DNA of 64,000 nucleotides from Nocardia exalbida NBRC 100660 (lineage in GTDB: Bacteria > Actinomycetota > Actinomycetes > Mycobacteriales > Mycobacteriaceae), in assembly GCF_000308575.1 (NCBI RefSeq), contig NZ_BAFZ01000042.1, positions 1 to 64,000 of the forward strand, in the 5' to 3' direction. Under the pieces are notes generated by a model. The model did no database searches. It saw only the letters and a program-made list of their open reading frames with translations, and was not told where the DNA came from. Shown here piece by piece: positions 36,026 through 47,541 of this stretch; position 1 is the stretch's first letter, and each line of letters begins with the position of its first letter. The position numbers and the translations under genes are program-made.

Positions 36026-37873
36026 GTGGCGGATCCGCGTGCCCGGTTCCTGTCGGACCGTGGCCCTACGCTGCTCGCCGTGTCCGACCCCGCGCCGCGC
36101 CCGGCCGTCCAGCAGCTGGCTTTCGACGAGCTCGACACCCCCTTGTACGACACCACCTTCGTGGTCGTGGACCTGGAGACCACCGGGACCAGTCCCGGAG
36201 CCGACGGCATCACCGAGATCGGCGCGGTGAAGGTGCGCGGCGGGGAGGTGCTCGGCGAATTCGCGACGCTGGTCAACCCGGGACGCGCGATTCCGCCGGC
36301 GATCGTGCACGTCACGGGTATCACCACCGCGATGGTGTACGCCGCGCCGGGGATCGAGGCGGTGCTGCCCGGCTTCCTGGAGTTCGCCGCGGGCGCGGTG
36401 CTGGTCGCGCACAACGCCCGGTTCGACATGGCGTTCCTGCGCGCCGCCGCGGCGCAGTGCGACACCCCGTGGCCGGCCGCGCAGGTGCTGTGCACCGTGA
36501 AACTGGCGCGGCGGGTGCTCGGGCGCGACGAGGCCCCCTCCGTGCGGCTCGGCTCGCTGGCGCGCTTGCTCGGCGCCTCCACCCAACCGACCCACCGCGC
36601 ACTGGACGACGCCCGGGCGACCGTCGACGTGTTGCACGCGCTGATCGGGCGAGTCGGGAACCAGGGCGTCCACAGCCTCACCGAGCTGCTGGACTATCTG
36701 CCCGACGTCACGCCCCGGCAGCGCTCCAAGCGCGTCCTCGCGGCCGATCTCCCCGCTGCTCCCGGTGTGTATCTGTTCCGCGGTCCTTCCGGCGAAGTCC
36801 TATATATAGGTACGGCCGTGAACTTGCGCCGTCGTGTCCGTAACTACTTCACCGGTTCGGAGACCCGGGGCCGGATGAAAGAGATGGTGTCCCTGGCGAT
36901 TCGGGTCGACCACGTGGTGTGCGCGCACGCGCTCGAGGCGGGGGTGCGCGAACTGCGGCTGCTGGTGGCGCACACTCCGCCGTACAATCGCCGGTCGAAA
37001 TTCCCGAAGCGGGCCTGGTGGCTCACCCTCACCGACGAGCCGTTCCCGCGGTTCTCGGTGGTGCGCGAACCCACTCGGGACGCGCTGGGGCCGTTCCGCT
37101 CCCGCAACGACGCCGCTGACCTGGGCGTGATCATCGCCGAGTTCACCGGACTGCGCACCTGCACGACGCGGCTGTCGCGCGGGTCGGTGCACGAGTGCCC
37201 GCCCGCCCTCGTCGGTGGGTGTCCGGCGGGGTCCACGGGCAACCCGCTGGATATGGCGCAGTACGCTGCCGCGCCCGCGCTCGTGCGTTCACTGTTCGCC
37301 GGGCACAGCGACGCGCCGATCCGGTCCATCCTCGATCGCATCGAAACCCACGCCCGTGCCCAGCATTTCGAGGCGGCCGCGCGGCTGCGCGATCGTGCGG
37401 CGCGGGTGGTGCGGGCGCTGCGCCGTACGCAACGGCTGGCCGCGCTGGCACGCATAGCCGAATTGATCGCCGCGCATCCCGACGGCGACGGCGGGTGGGA
37501 GTTCGCGGTCATCCGGTACGGCCGACTGGCCGGTTCCGGCACGGCACCGCGCGGTGTGCCACCGATGCCCCTCGTGGAACAGATCGTCGCCGCCGCCGAA
37601 ACGGTGATTCCGACGGGGGTTCTCGCCGAGCGTCCGCTGGCGGGGGAAGCACCGATCACCGAAGACGCGCCGCCGTTGCGGGGCGCTTCGCCGGAAGAGG
37701 TGGCGCTGGTCGCCCGCTGGCTGTCCCGGCCGGGAGTGCGGATCGTGCGCACCACGGAGGGTTATCGAGAGCCGCTGTTCGGCGCCGCGCGGTGGCTGGG
37801 CTGGGCGGAACTGGCCGACGCGGCGGTCCGCGCGCAACCGACCGAGCAGGGCTATCTCGACCGCTTAGGCTGA
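36026..37873 (+). CDS. DnaQ-type exonuclease fused to a GIY-YIG (UvrC/Cho-like) nuclease
   Basis: A 615-residue two-domain nuclease (Rv2191-like). The DEDDh exonuclease fills about residues 40-205, with VVVDLETTGTSP (Exo I), AHNARFDMAFL (Exo II) and HRALDDARATVDV (Exo III). The GIY-YIG domain follows at about 245-330 with GVYLFRGPSGEVLYIGT and NLRRRVRNYF, as at the start of UvrC. The remainder resembles UvrC/Cho without the C-terminal endonuclease domain. Probable role: DNA repair or processing. GTG at 36026 is the earliest start; GTG at 36080 is possible. The next gene starts five bases after its stop. Confidence 0.88.
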   Translation: MADPRARFLSDRGPTLLAVSDPAPRPAVQQLAFDELDTPLYDTTFVVVDLETTGTSPGADGITEIGAVKVRGGEVLGEFATLVNPGRAIPPAIVHVTGITTAMVYAAPGIEAVLPGFLEFAAGAVLVAHNARFDMAFLRAAAAQCDTPWPAAQVLCTVKLARRVLGRDEAPSVRLGSLARLLGASTQPTHRALDDARATVDVLHALIGRVGNQGVHSLTELLDYLPDVTPRQRSKRVLAADLPAAPGVYLFRGPSGEVLYIGTAVNLRRRVRNYFTGSETRGRMKEMVSLAIRVDHVVCAHALEAGVRELRLLVAHTPPYNRRSKFPKRAWWLTLTDEPFPRFSVVREPTRDALGPFRSRNDAADLGVIIAEFTGLRTCTTRLSRGSVHECPPALVGGCPAGSTGNPLDMAQYAAAPALVRSLFAGHSDAPIRSILDRIETHARAQHFEAAARLRDRAARVVRALRRTQRLAALARIAELIAAHPDGDGGWEFAVIRYGRLAGSGTAPRGVPPMPLVEQIVAAAETVIPTGVLAERPLAGEAPITEDAPPLRGASPEEVALVARWLSRPGVRIVRTTEGYREPLFGAARWLGWAELADAAVRAQPTEQGYLDRLG

Positions 37874-37878
37874 GCGTC

Positions 37879-38154
37879 ATGATTACCGCGATCGTCTTGA
37901 TTCACGCCGATAACGGCCGCATCCCCGAGACCGCGCAGGCGGTCGCGGACACCGAGGGCGTCGCCGAGGTCTACTCCTGCGCGGGCGACGTGGACCTGAT
38001 CGCGATCGTGCGGGTGCGCGACCACGAGCAGATCGCCGAGGTGGTGACCGCCCGGATCGACAAGACGCCCGGTGTCCTGCGCACCACGACGCACATCGCG
38101 TTCAAGTCGTACTCGCGGGCCGAAGTGGAGGCCGCGTTCTCGCTGGGCGACTAA
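37879..38154 (+). CDS. Stand-alone Lrp/AsnC ligand-binding domain protein
   Basis: A 91-residue protein that is only the RAM (ligand-binding) domain of Lrp/AsnC regulators, without the DNA-binding part: MITAIVLIHADNGRIPETAQ at the start and GDVDLIAIVRVRDHEQIAEVV in the middle. Such domains form ring-like oligomers and bind amino acids. ATG at 37879 lies five bases after the nuclease stop, so the two genes share a transcript, although a functional link is not obvious. trpD is close by on the other strand. Confidence 0.88.
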   Translation: MITAIVLIHADNGRIPETAQAVADTEGVAEVYSCAGDVDLIAIVRVRDHEQIAEVVTARIDKTPGVLRTTTHIAFKSYSRAEVEAAFSLGD

Positions 38155-38174
38155 CCCCGTTCAGATGAACCCGT

Positions 38175-38465
38175 TCAGTCCTCGACCCGGACGCTGAGCA
38201 CCGCGAAATAGGCGGCGTCGTTCGGCGCGAGCACTTCGACGACATCGCCCGTGCAGCCCGGCACGTCGTACAGGTGCACGACGCCGTCGGTGCGGTTGCG
38301 GATCTCCACATCGGACCCGTCGCCGACATCGAGGCAGCCCGCCGGGTTCTCGTAGCTGAGGCCCGCGGCGAACAAAGCGCCTTCGGCCGCGTTCGCTCCT
38401 GGCGCGGCGGCGGCGATACCCGCGGTGGCGAGGACAGCGAGTAGCGCCGGAACGGTGGGTCGCAT
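38175..38465 (-). CDS. Small secreted protein of unknown function
   Basis: A 96-residue protein with a signal peptide (MRPTVPALLAVLATAGIAAA, cleavage likely after ANA near residue 26). The mature part of about 70 residues has two cysteines, in AGCLDVGDG and VPGCTGD, which may form a disulfide, and a beta-rich pattern like small secreted actinobacterial proteins of the peptidase-inhibitor type; that resemblance is weak. The codon use matches the neighbours. Confidence 0.68.
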   Translation of the reverse strand: MRPTVPALLAVLATAGIAAAAPGANAAEGALFAAGLSYENPAGCLDVGDGSDVEIRNRTDGVVHLYDVPGCTGDVVEVLAPNDAAYFAVLSVRVED

Positions 38466-38622
38466 ATATCTGTGCTCCTCGTCGGTCGAACCGGCCGACG
38501 CGGTGCCCGACGAACTCGGCGATGCGCCGGATTGCCGCCTCGAACGTTACCGGCCGCGACAGCGCCGATCAGGGCCTTCGTTCAGGTCAGCGTGTCGACC
38601 CGCACGCATCGGCCGACCCGCG

Positions 38623-39684
38623 TCAGTTGTCGCCGAGTGTCTGCGTCAGCTTCGCCCAGCGCTCCAGCAGCGCGGCCGCGTTGCCCGCATCGATCGCCTC
38701 GGCGGCACGGTCGATGCCCGCGGCGAGCGCGGCGTGCAGATCCGCGTCCGGATCGCCCGCGCCGCGCGACCAGTCGTAGGCCACGATCGCCGCCGCCGAA
38801 TTCAGCAGCACCGCGTCGCGGACCGCTCCACCGCGACCGGCGAACACGTCGCGGGCCACCCCCGCGTTCACCTCGGCGTCGCCGCCGCGCAGCGCGTCCA
38901 ACTCGACCCGGGAGATGCCGATGCGGGTCGGGTCGATGGTGCTCCGGCGCGTCCGTCCGCCCGAGACGATCCACGCCTCGGTGGTGTCCGAGGTGGTGAT
39001 CTCGTCGAGCCCGTCGTTGCCGCGCACCACCAGGGCGCTCGCACCGCGTTCGGCGAACACCCCCGCGATGACGGGCAGCAGGTCGGCGAACGCGCAGCCG
39101 ACCAGCCCGGCGCGCGGCTGCGCGGGGTTGGTCAGCGGTCCGAGCACGTTGAACACCGTCGGTATGCCGATCTGGCTGCGGGCCGCCCCCGCATACCGCA
39201 GGGCGGGATGGAACACGGCCGCGAAGCAGAAGCCGATGCCGACCTCGCGCACACAGTGCGCCACCGCCTCGGGACCGAGCGCGAGCTTCACGCCGAGCGC
39301 TTCCAGCACATCCGCGCCGCCGCTCTTCGAGGACGCGGCCCGGTTACCGTGCTTGACCACGGGAACACCGGCCGCGGCCACCACGATCGAGGACATGGTG
39401 GAGATGTTCACCGAACCGGACCGGTCACCGCCGGTGCCGACGATGTCCACCGCGTCGCCATCGATGCGCACCAGCCGGGCGTGGTCGAGCATGCCCGCGG
39501 CCAAGCCGGTCAGTTCGGCGGGCGTCGGGCCTTTGATCTTCATGGCGACGCCGAATGCGGCGATCTGCGCGGGAGTGGCGTTGTCGGACATGATCTCGTT
39601 CATCGCCCACGACGTGTCGTCCGCGGCCAGGTCGCCACCGTCGGCGAGGACTCCGAGCACCTGAGGCCAGCTGCGCACGCTCAT
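38623..39684 (-). CDS. trpD: Anthranilate phosphoribosyltransferase
   Basis: A 353-residue enzyme that couples anthranilate to PRPP in tryptophan synthesis. The PRPP motif GTGGDRSGSVNIST and the segment VVKHGNRAASSKSGGADVLEALG identify it. The other trp genes are elsewhere; the same lone trpD next to ctaE is found in mycobacteria (Rv2192c-Rv2193). Convergent with the Lrp-type gene across the small secreted gene. Confidence 0.96.
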   Translation of the reverse strand: MSVRSWPQVLGVLADGGDLAADDTSWAMNEIMSDNATPAQIAAFGVAMKIKGPTPAELTGLAAGMLDHARLVRIDGDAVDIVGTGGDRSGSVNISTMSSIVVAAAGVPVVKHGNRAASSKSGGADVLEALGVKLALGPEAVAHCVREVGIGFCFAAVFHPALRYAGAARSQIGIPTVFNVLGPLTNPAQPRAGLVGCAFADLLPVIAGVFAERGASALVVRGNDGLDEITTSDTTEAWIVSGGRTRRSTIDPTRIGISRVELDALRGGDAEVNAGVARDVFAGRGGAVRDAVLLNSAAAIVAYDWSRGAGDPDADLHAALAAGIDRAAEAIDAGNAAALLERWAKLTQTLGDN

Positions 39685-39751
39685 TCCACACTTCTCCCGT
39701 CACACCGGTCCACGCACCAGTTTGTCCGCAAGCAGCCTAGTGCGCGACCGG

Positions 39752-40183
39752 TTATGCCGAAGGGCCCGGTTGCAGGGCGTCCCAGCCGTCGGCGGTGCCG
39801 TCGTGGCGCTGGGCGAGGCCGGCCATGCGCGAGCGTTCCTGGGAGCAGTGCAGGGCGTCCAGCAGTTGGACCCGCTGGAGGATCACCGTCTCGAGTTCGT
39901 CGCTGCCCGGGCCGCCGACCTGCGGCGCGGGGGAGTAGCCGTCCTGCGCGGCGATCGCGCAGACGGTGGGCACGTGCCGCGGCGGGATGCGCAGGTGATG
40001 CCGTAGCACCGCGGGCGCGTCCGGCGTCAGACCGGTCGCGCGCGCCAGCACGGCCGAGCACGCCTCCGTGTCGTCGAAGCAGGCCGCGACCACGACCAGA
40101 TCCGCTCGCGCCGGGTCCAGTGCGGTGGGCCGGTCCCGCCGGAACAGCCGCCGCCACAGCCGCGGTGCCATATTCGTCTTCAT
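39752..40183 (-). CDS. Hypothetical protein, 143 aa
   Basis: No family is recognised. The protein has a basic N-terminus ([19 protein letters not shown]), a central segment [24 protein letters not shown], and a C-terminus with [22 protein letters not shown]. It is soluble. ATG at 40183 follows GGAGAAG. It lies 67 bases upstream of trpD on the same strand and divergent from ctaE. Third-position GC supports coding. Confidence 0.65.
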   Translation of the reverse strand: MKTNMAPRLWRRLFRRDRPTALDPARADLVVVAACFDDTEACSAVLARATGLTPDAPAVLRHHLRIPPRHVPTVCAIAAQDGYSPAPQVGGPGSDELETVILQRVQLLDALHCSQERSRMAGLAQRHDGTADGWDALQPGPSA

Positions 40184-40384
40184 CTCAGCTTCTCCTTACC
40201 CTCACCTGTCATGCTGGCCGGGCGTTTCGTCCGCGCTATGCGACCCGTTCCGGGGGTCGCCGGCCCCGCTCGCCCCCAGCCCCGCCTGGTCGAGAGCCCG
40301 TCCCTTCCTGCGTTTTCGGACACGGAGGAACGAGTTTCGTACCCGGGTTCGGCTGTCGTACTACGACGAGTCATACTTACCCCC

Positions 40385-40996
40385 GTGACGACCGCAGTAG
40401 GGACCCCAGGATCGGCCATTACTCAGCGTGTGCATTCGCTGAACCGGCCCAACATGGTCAGCGTCGGTACCATCATCTGGCTGTCGAGCGAGCTGATGTT
40501 CTTCGCAGGCCTGTTCGCGATGTACTTCGTCGCGCGCGCCCAGGCGCACGGTAACTGGCCGCCGGAGCCGACCGAGCTGAACCTGAAGCTCGCGGTGCCG
40601 GTCACGGCCGTGCTGGTCGCGTCGTCGTTCACCTGCCAGATGGGCGTGTTCGCCGCGGAGAAGGGCGACGTGTTCGGCCTGCGCCGCTGGTACGTCATCA
40701 CGCTGATCATGGGCGCGTTCTTCGTCGGCGGCCAGGGCTACGAGTACACGAACCTGGTGCACGAGGGCACGTCGATCTCCAGCAGCTCCTACGGCTCGGT
40801 GTTCTACATCACCACCGGCTTCCACGGTCTGCACGTGATCGGCGGTCTGATCGCGTTCGTGTTCCTGCTGATGCGCACCAAGGTCAGCAAGTTCACCCCG
40901 GCGCAGGCCACCGCGGCGATCGTCGTCTCCTACTACTGGCACTTCGTCGACATCGTGTGGATCGGGCTGTTCGCCACGATCTACTTCGTCCGCTGA
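40385..40996 (+). CDS. ctaE: Cytochrome c oxidase subunit III
   Basis: A 203-residue membrane subunit with five helices, the short bacterial form. [20 protein letters not shown] at the start and the family histidine segments [12 protein letters not shown] and [14 protein letters not shown] are present. GTG at 40385 is used because the longer frame upstream lacks family resemblance. qcrC follows after 85 bases, giving the usual actinobacterial ctaE-qcrCAB order. Confidence 0.95.
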   Translation: MTTAVGTPGSAITQRVHSLNRPNMVSVGTIIWLSSELMFFAGLFAMYFVARAQAHGNWPPEPTELNLKLAVPVTAVLVASSFTCQMGVFAAEKGDVFGLRRWYVITLIMGAFFVGGQGYEYTNLVHEGTSISSSSYGSVFYITTGFHGLHVIGGLIAFVFLLMRTKVSKFTPAQATAAIVVSYYWHFVDIVWIGLFATIYFVR

Positions 40997-41081
40997 TCGT
41001 GGCCGCCGCGCTGCCGAACGCGCGCGGTGCGACCCAGGATCTTTCGCAGAAGTCGGTTCCGTCTACTCCAAAGGGACACAG

Positions 41082-41945
41082 ATGAGTTCATCTCCCCCGT
41101 CAGCGCCAGAGCCCGCCAGCCCCGGGAACGGCCAGGCCAGCAAGACGCGCAGGCAGCGCCGCGTTCGCCGTCGCATCGCGGGCGGGCTTGCGCTGCTGGT
41201 GGGCCTCGTCGGAGCAGGCTTCCTGGCATCGGCCCTCACGCCGGACCCGCAGCGCGCGACCGCGCACGAGGACCAGTCCGCGCTCATCCGCGAGGGTCAG
41301 CAGCTCTACGACACGTCCTGCATCACTTGCCACGGCGCGAACCTGCAGGGTGTCGCCGATCGCGGTCCCAGCCTGATCGGCGTCGGCGAGGCGGCGGTCT
41401 ACTTCCAGGTGTCCTCCGGGCGCATGCCGATGGCGCGTAACGAGGCCCAGGCGCAGCGCAAGCCCCCGAAGTTCGACGCCCACCAGACCGACGCGCTGAG
41501 CGCGTACGTGGCGGCCAACGGCGGCGGTCCGACCGTGATACGCGACGCCGACGGCCAGATCGCCCAGGAGTCGTTGCGCGGTGACGACATCGCCCGCGGT
41601 TCGGAGCTGTTCCGGATGAACTGCGCGTCCTGCCACAACTTCACCGGACGCGGCGGCGCGCTGTCCTCCGGTAAGTTCGCGCCGCCGCTGGAACCGGCCA
41701 GCGAGCAGCAGATCTACGCCGCGATGCTCACCGGCCCGCAGAACATGCCGAAGTTCTCCGACCGCCAGTTGAGCGCGGAGGAGAAGCGCGACATCGTCGC
41801 CTACGTCAAGAACGCGACCGAGGAGCACAGCCCCGGCGGCTGGGACCTCGGCGGCTTCGGTCCCGCGACCGAGGCCCTGGCCATCTGGGTGGTCGGTATC
41901 ACGCTCGTGGTCGGTGCCGCGATGTGGATCGGATCCCGGTCATGA
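41082..41945 (+). CDS. qcrC: Dihaem cytochrome c subunit of the bc1 complex
   Basis: A 287-residue subunit that replaces soluble cytochrome c in actinobacteria. Two haem c sites are seen: CITCH (Cys80, Cys83, His84) and CASCH (Cys181, Cys184, His185). A membrane helix near the N-terminus (about 35-55) and another at the C-terminus ([19 protein letters not shown]) anchor it outside. Electrons pass from the Rieske protein through both haems to CtaC. Confidence 0.96.
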   Translation: MSSSPPSAPEPASPGNGQASKTRRQRRVRRRIAGGLALLVGLVGAGFLASALTPDPQRATAHEDQSALIREGQQLYDTSCITCHGANLQGVADRGPSLIGVGEAAVYFQVSSGRMPMARNEAQAQRKPPKFDAHQTDALSAYVAANGGGPTVIRDADGQIAQESLRGDDIARGSELFRMNCASCHNFTGRGGALSSGKFAPPLEPASEQQIYAAMLTGPQNMPKFSDRQLSAEEKRDIVAYVKNATEEHSPGGWDLGGFGPATEALAIWVVGITLVVGAAMWIGSRS

Positions 41946-41982
41946 CCGGTCAGCGCCCGGCCATGCCGAAAGGACACAGGTC

Positions 41983-43182
41983 ATGAGCAGTAAGGAGCGA
42001 GACGACATGGGTCGCCCGGATGAGGGCCACGACGCGCAGCCGTCGAACGAGCACGCGGTGAACGCCACTCCGGCGGAGCCCACCGAGGCGGAGCTCGACA
42101 AGATGTCGCGCGACGAACTGGTCAAGCTCGGTACCGAGCGCGACGGCGTCGACGTCGCCTACCGCCGCCAGCGCTTCCCGATCCCGGGCACCCGGGCGGA
42201 GAAGCGCGCCGAGCGCGCGGTCACCTTCTGGTTCGCCGTTTCCGGCATCGCGGCCGCGGCGCTGGTCGGCGTGTTCCTGTTCTGGCCGTGGGAGTTCAAG
42301 GGCAAGGAGGAGGAGGGCCACGGGCTCTACTCGCTGTTCACCCCGCTGGTCGGCCTGACCTTCGGCATCTCGGTGCTGGTGATCGGCGTCGCGGTGGTGC
42401 TGATCCGCAAGCTGTTCATCCCCGCCGAACTGTCCATTCAGCAGCGGCACGACGGTCCGTCGCCGGAGGTCGAGCGCCGCACCCTGGTCGCCGAGCTGCA
42501 GGACGCGCTGGACACCTCCACCCTTGGCCGCCGCAAGATGATCACCCGCACCGCGGGCGCGGGTGTCGGCGTGCTCGGCATCGGCGCGCTGCTGGTGTTC
42601 GTCGGCGGCATGATCAAGAACCCGTGGGCCAAGGGCGACAAGTCGCCGCTGTGGGTCTCCGGCTGGACTCCGGACTACCCGGGCGAGACCATCTACATCC
42701 GCCGCGACACCGGTCGCCCGGAGGACGTGGTGCTGGTGCGCCCGGAGGACCTGGACGCCGGCGCCATGGAGACGGTGTTCCCGTGGAAGGAGAAGTGGCG
42801 CGGTGACGAGCACGCGACGTTGCAGTCGCTGCGCGGCATCCGCAACGCCGTCATGCTGATCCGTCTGCGCACCGAAGACGCGCAGAAGGCGATCAAGCGC
42901 AAGGGTCAGGAGAGCTTCAACTTTGGCGACTACTTCGCCTACTCGAAGATCTGCACCCACCTCGGCTGCCCCACCTCGCTGTTCGAGCAGCAGACCAACC
43001 GGATCCTGTGCCCCTGCCACCAGTCGCAGTTCTCCGCGACCGAGTGGGGCAAGCCGGTCTTCGGTCCCGCCGCTCGCGCGCTGCCGCAGCTGCCGATCAC
43101 CGTCAACGCTGAGGGCTTCCTGGTCGCCAACGGCGACTTCATCGAGCCGCTCGGCCCGGCCTACTGGGAGCGCCGTTCATGA
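41983..43182 (+). CDS. qcrA: Rieske iron-sulfur subunit of the bc1 complex
   Basis: A 399-residue actinobacterial Rieske protein with three membrane helices before the soluble domain. The 2Fe-2S ligands are CTHLGC (Cys324, His326, Cys329) and CPCH (Cys343, Cys345, His346). ATG at 41983 follows AAAGGACACAGG; the upstream frame overlaps qcrC and is not needed. The stop overlaps the qcrB start by four bases. Confidence 0.96.
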   Translation: MSSKERDDMGRPDEGHDAQPSNEHAVNATPAEPTEAELDKMSRDELVKLGTERDGVDVAYRRQRFPIPGTRAEKRAERAVTFWFAVSGIAAAALVGVFLFWPWEFKGKEEEGHGLYSLFTPLVGLTFGISVLVIGVAVVLIRKLFIPAELSIQQRHDGPSPEVERRTLVAELQDALDTSTLGRRKMITRTAGAGVGVLGIGALLVFVGGMIKNPWAKGDKSPLWVSGWTPDYPGETIYIRRDTGRPEDVVLVRPEDLDAGAMETVFPWKEKWRGDEHATLQSLRGIRNAVMLIRLRTEDAQKAIKRKGQESFNFGDYFAYSKICTHLGCPTSLFEQQTNRILCPCHQSQFSATEWGKPVFGPAARALPQLPITVNAEGFLVANGDFIEPLGPAYWERRS

Positions 43183-44798
43183 GTCCTTCAGTCGCAGCCC
43201 AAGCCAGCGAGGCGGACGAGCGGTACCGCGCCGCCGCGTTCATGAAGCGATCGATCAACAAGGTCTTCCCGACCCATTGGTCGTTCCTGCTCGGCGAGAT
43301 CGCGCTCTACAGCTTCATCATCCTGCTGCTGTCGGGCGTGTACCTGACCCTGTTCTTCGACCCGTCGATGAGCGAGGTCGTCTACAACGGCGCTTATCAG
43401 CCACTTCGCGGTGTCACCATGTCGCGGGCGTACGAGACCGCCCTGAACATCACCTTCGAGGTCCGCGGCGGTCTGTTCGTGCGGCAGGTCCACCACTGGG
43501 CGGCGCTGCTGTTCGCGGCGTCGATCATCATCCACCTGTTCCGGATCTTCTTCACCGGCGCGTTCCGCAAGCCGCGTGAGGCGAACTGGGTGATCGGTTC
43601 GCTGCTGCTGATCCTGGCGATGTTCGAGGGCTTCTTCGGCTACTCGCTGCCCGACGACCTGCTGTCGGGCACCGGCCTGCGGGCCGCGTTCGGCGGCATC
43701 ACGATGAGCATCCCGATCGTCGGCACCTGGATGCACTGGCTGATCTTCGGTGGGGACTTCCCCGGCGAGATCATCATCCCGCGGCTCTACATCGCACACG
43801 TGCTGTTGTTCCCGGGCATCATCCTGGCGTTGATCGCCGCGCACGTGGCGCTGGTGTGGTACCAGAAGCACACCCAGTTCCCCGGTCCGGGCCGTACGGA
43901 GAACAACGTGGTAGGCGCTCGGATCGTGCCGGTGTTCGCCGCCGACCAGGGTGCGTTCTTCGCCTTCACCCTCGGCATCGTGGGCATCATGGGCGGGGTG
44001 TTCCAGATCAACCCGATCTGGAACCTCGGTCCCTACAACCCCTCGCAGGTGTCGGCGGGTTCGCAGCCGGACTTCTACATGATGTGGACCGACGGCATGG
44101 CCCGGTTGATGCCGCCGTGGGAGCTGTATCTGGGCCGCTACACCGTGCCGGCGGTGTTCTGGGTCGCGCTGATCATGGGCCTGGTGTTCACCGTGCTGAT
44201 CGCCTACCCGTGGATCGAGAAGCGGCTCACCGGCGACAACAGTGCGCATCACAACCTGCTGCAGCGTCCGCGTGACGTTCCGGTCCGGACGGCGATCGGC
44301 GCGATGGCGATCGCGTTCTACGTGGTGCTGACGCTGTCGTGCGTCAACGACATCATCGCCCTGAAGTTCGACATCTCGCTGAACGCGACCACGTGGATCG
44401 GCCGCATCGGCCTGCTCGTCGCCCCGCCTGCCGCGTACTACATCGCGTACCGGTTCTGCCTCGGCTTGCAGCGCAGCGACCGCGCGGTGCTCGAGCACGG
44501 CATCGAGACCGGTGTGATCAAGCGTCTGCCGCACGGTGAGTACATCGAGGTGCATCAGCCGCTCGGCCCGGTCGACGGACACGGTCACCCGATTCCGCTG
44601 GAGTACCAGGGCGCACCCGTCCCGAAGAAGATGAGCAAGCTGGGTTCGGCGGGCAAGCCGGGCACCGGCAGCTTCCTGCGGCCCGATCCGCAGGAGGAGA
44701 GTGCTCGCAACTTCGAGATCGAGCACGAAGAAGAGCACAGGCAGCTGAAGGTGCTGCAGCGCGCTCAGGAGGCGGCGAACGGCAAGCACGGCCACTGA
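43179..44798 (+). CDS. qcrB: Cytochrome b subunit of the bc1 complex
   Basis: A 539-residue membrane protein with eight to nine helices, holding both haems b and the quinone sites. The haem histidines lie in the segments [19 protein letters not shown] and MHWLIFGG onward. A long hydrophilic C-terminal tail (about the last 120 residues) is typical of actinobacteria. ATG at 43179 overlaps the qcrA stop (ATGA). This is the target of Q203-type inhibitors in mycobacteria, known from the family. Confidence 0.96.
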   Translation: MSPSVAAQASEADERYRAAAFMKRSINKVFPTHWSFLLGEIALYSFIILLLSGVYLTLFFDPSMSEVVYNGAYQPLRGVTMSRAYETALNITFEVRGGLFVRQVHHWAALLFAASIIIHLFRIFFTGAFRKPREANWVIGSLLLILAMFEGFFGYSLPDDLLSGTGLRAAFGGITMSIPIVGTWMHWLIFGGDFPGEIIIPRLYIAHVLLFPGIILALIAAHVALVWYQKHTQFPGPGRTENNVVGARIVPVFAADQGAFFAFTLGIVGIMGGVFQINPIWNLGPYNPSQVSAGSQPDFYMMWTDGMARLMPPWELYLGRYTVPAVFWVALIMGLVFTVLIAYPWIEKRLTGDNSAHHNLLQRPRDVPVRTAIGAMAIAFYVVLTLSCVNDIIALKFDISLNATTWIGRIGLLVAPPAAYYIAYRFCLGLQRSDRAVLEHGIETGVIKRLPHGEYIEVHQPLGPVDGHGHPIPLEYQGAPVPKKMSKLGSAGKPGTGSFLRPDPQEESARNFEIEHEEEHRQLKVLQRAQEAANGKHGH

Positions 44799-44811
44799 CG
44801 CCCGCCCCACC

Positions 44812-44849
44812 GAACGGCCCCCGAGTCGAATGCGACTCGGGGGCCGTTC
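44812..44849 (+). terminator. Terminator after qcrB
   Basis: A perfect 17-base-pair stem, GAACGGCCCCCGAGTCG and its complement around the loop AATG, 13 bases after the qcrB stop. It also lies just beyond the stop of the convergent exoribonuclease gene (44868) and can end both transcripts. Confidence 0.92.
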
Positions 44850-44867
44850 CGCGTCATACCGCGGGTG

Positions 44868-45368
44868 TCACAGGCGTGGCGCCGCGCGGCGTGCGGCCTC
44901 GATGGCTTCGAACTTGGCGAGGTTGTGCCGGGCGTCGGCCAGTGCGTCGTGCGCGTCCGGCGGGATCGGCGGAAGTTCGGGACGGCCGTGCACCTCCCAG
45001 TGCTGGCGCAATTCGTTGGTGTAGCGCGGCAGGGTGTTGGGCAGGTCGACCATGGAGCCCCACAGCTGGCACAGGGCGACGTGGTCGTAGGCGGACACCC
45101 AGGCCCACAGCTCCGGTTGCACGGTCGGCCGCGGCACCAGGAACGCGTACAGCTCGTCCCGGATCCGGGCGCGACTGCGCCACAACGGAGAGGAAGGCGA
45201 CGGCAGCTGGGGCAAGACGAATTTGCGCACCCAGGGACCCGCACGTCCGGCATCGAATTCGGTGGACACCGCGTAGTACTCCCTGCCGTCCTCGCAGACG
45301 ACGCCGATGGAGACCAAATCGATGGTCACACCGTCCTCGATGAATTCGCAGTCATAAAAATACTTCAA
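44868..45368 (-). CDS. 3'-5' exoribonuclease, DEDDh family (Rv2179c-like)
   Basis: A 166-residue exoribonuclease. TTG at 45368 is the start, because the protein then begins LKYFYDCEFIEDG, matching the family start with the first catalytic Asp-x-Glu, and a GAGAGG site lies about nine bases upstream. The conserved DALADARHNLAKFEAI near the C-terminus holds the last catalytic aspartate. The longer frame upstream has no family likeness and overlaps the HNH remnant. It trims RNA 3' ends. Confidence 0.9.
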   Translation of the reverse strand: MKYFYDCEFIEDGVTIDLVSIGVVCEDGREYYAVSTEFDAGRAGPWVRKFVLPQLPSPSSPLWRSRARIRDELYAFLVPRPTVQPELWAWVSAYDHVALCQLWGSMVDLPNTLPRYTNELRQHWEVHGRPELPPIPPDAHDALADARHNLAKFEAIEAARRAAPRL

Positions 45369-45419
45369 GCACCAAGCCTCTCTATATCTTCGCTGGCAGT
45401 AATTCGGCAACACGGGGGA

Positions 45420-45954
45420 ATGGCCAGTGTTCTCGTATGCAGTGTAGAAGGTTGCACGCATCGGGTACGAGCACGAGGCGTGTGTGGCAAACATTATGCG
45501 CAGGACCAGTACGGGTGCTTCCGCGCTGTGCCATCGAAAGCTGTTCTAGGCCAGCAGTTATGAAGCATGGAATCTGTCGAGCGCACATCCGTAAGGTTCG
45601 GCGATGGGGGAGCGTCGATGCCGCCCCGGGGCGTGGGTTGCCCGGACGGCGTCGCAAAAGCTTGCACGATGGCGGTGGATTCTTCGTATGGTTATTTGAT
45701 GATCCGTCTTCCGGAAGGGGGCTGAGAATTAGAGTGCCGGCTTGTCATGGAGGCTGAACCGGGCAGGAAGCTCCGTCCGGGAGAGAATGTTCACCATATC
45801 AACGGCGATAAGTCGGCCAACCGGCCGGAGCACCTCGGAGTTGTGGCTCCGGCGTCAGCCGACAGGGCGGAGAGTGCGAGATCCGGCCGCCTGGGCGAAA
45901 GAAACACTCGAACTCCACGGTGCTGCCGAAGACGATAATGCGACGAGGTCGTAG
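45420..45954 (+). pseudogene. HNH endonuclease remnant with several frameshifts and a stop
   Basis: Pieces of one HNH nuclease are spread over three frames. From ATG 45420: CSVEGCTHRVRARGVCGKHYAQ. Then, in another frame from about 45524: RCAIESCSRPAVMKHGICRAHIRKVRRWGSVD. Then SSYGYLMIRLPEGG with an in-frame TGA at 45723, followed by RLVMEAEPGRKLRPGENVHHINGDKSANRPEHL. The last frame change, by one extra base near 45837, leads to ELWLRRQPTGRRV and AWAKETLELHG. The order matches intact phage or mobile HNH proteins with two zinc-binding Cys/His units. It is a decayed mobile gene. Confidence 0.85.
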
Positions 45955-45978
45955 ACGCGGCATCCGAATCGGTAGTGA

Positions 45979-47496
<1,518 letters not shown>

Positions 47497-47541
47497 GATC
47501 CAAGCCGCGTCGGCGGCCGGACTTCGCACGCTCGCTTCCGG

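Noticed and set aside
47497..47541. Terminator between aroG and pknL
   Set aside because: The 45-base gap has only weak complementarity and no clear stem.
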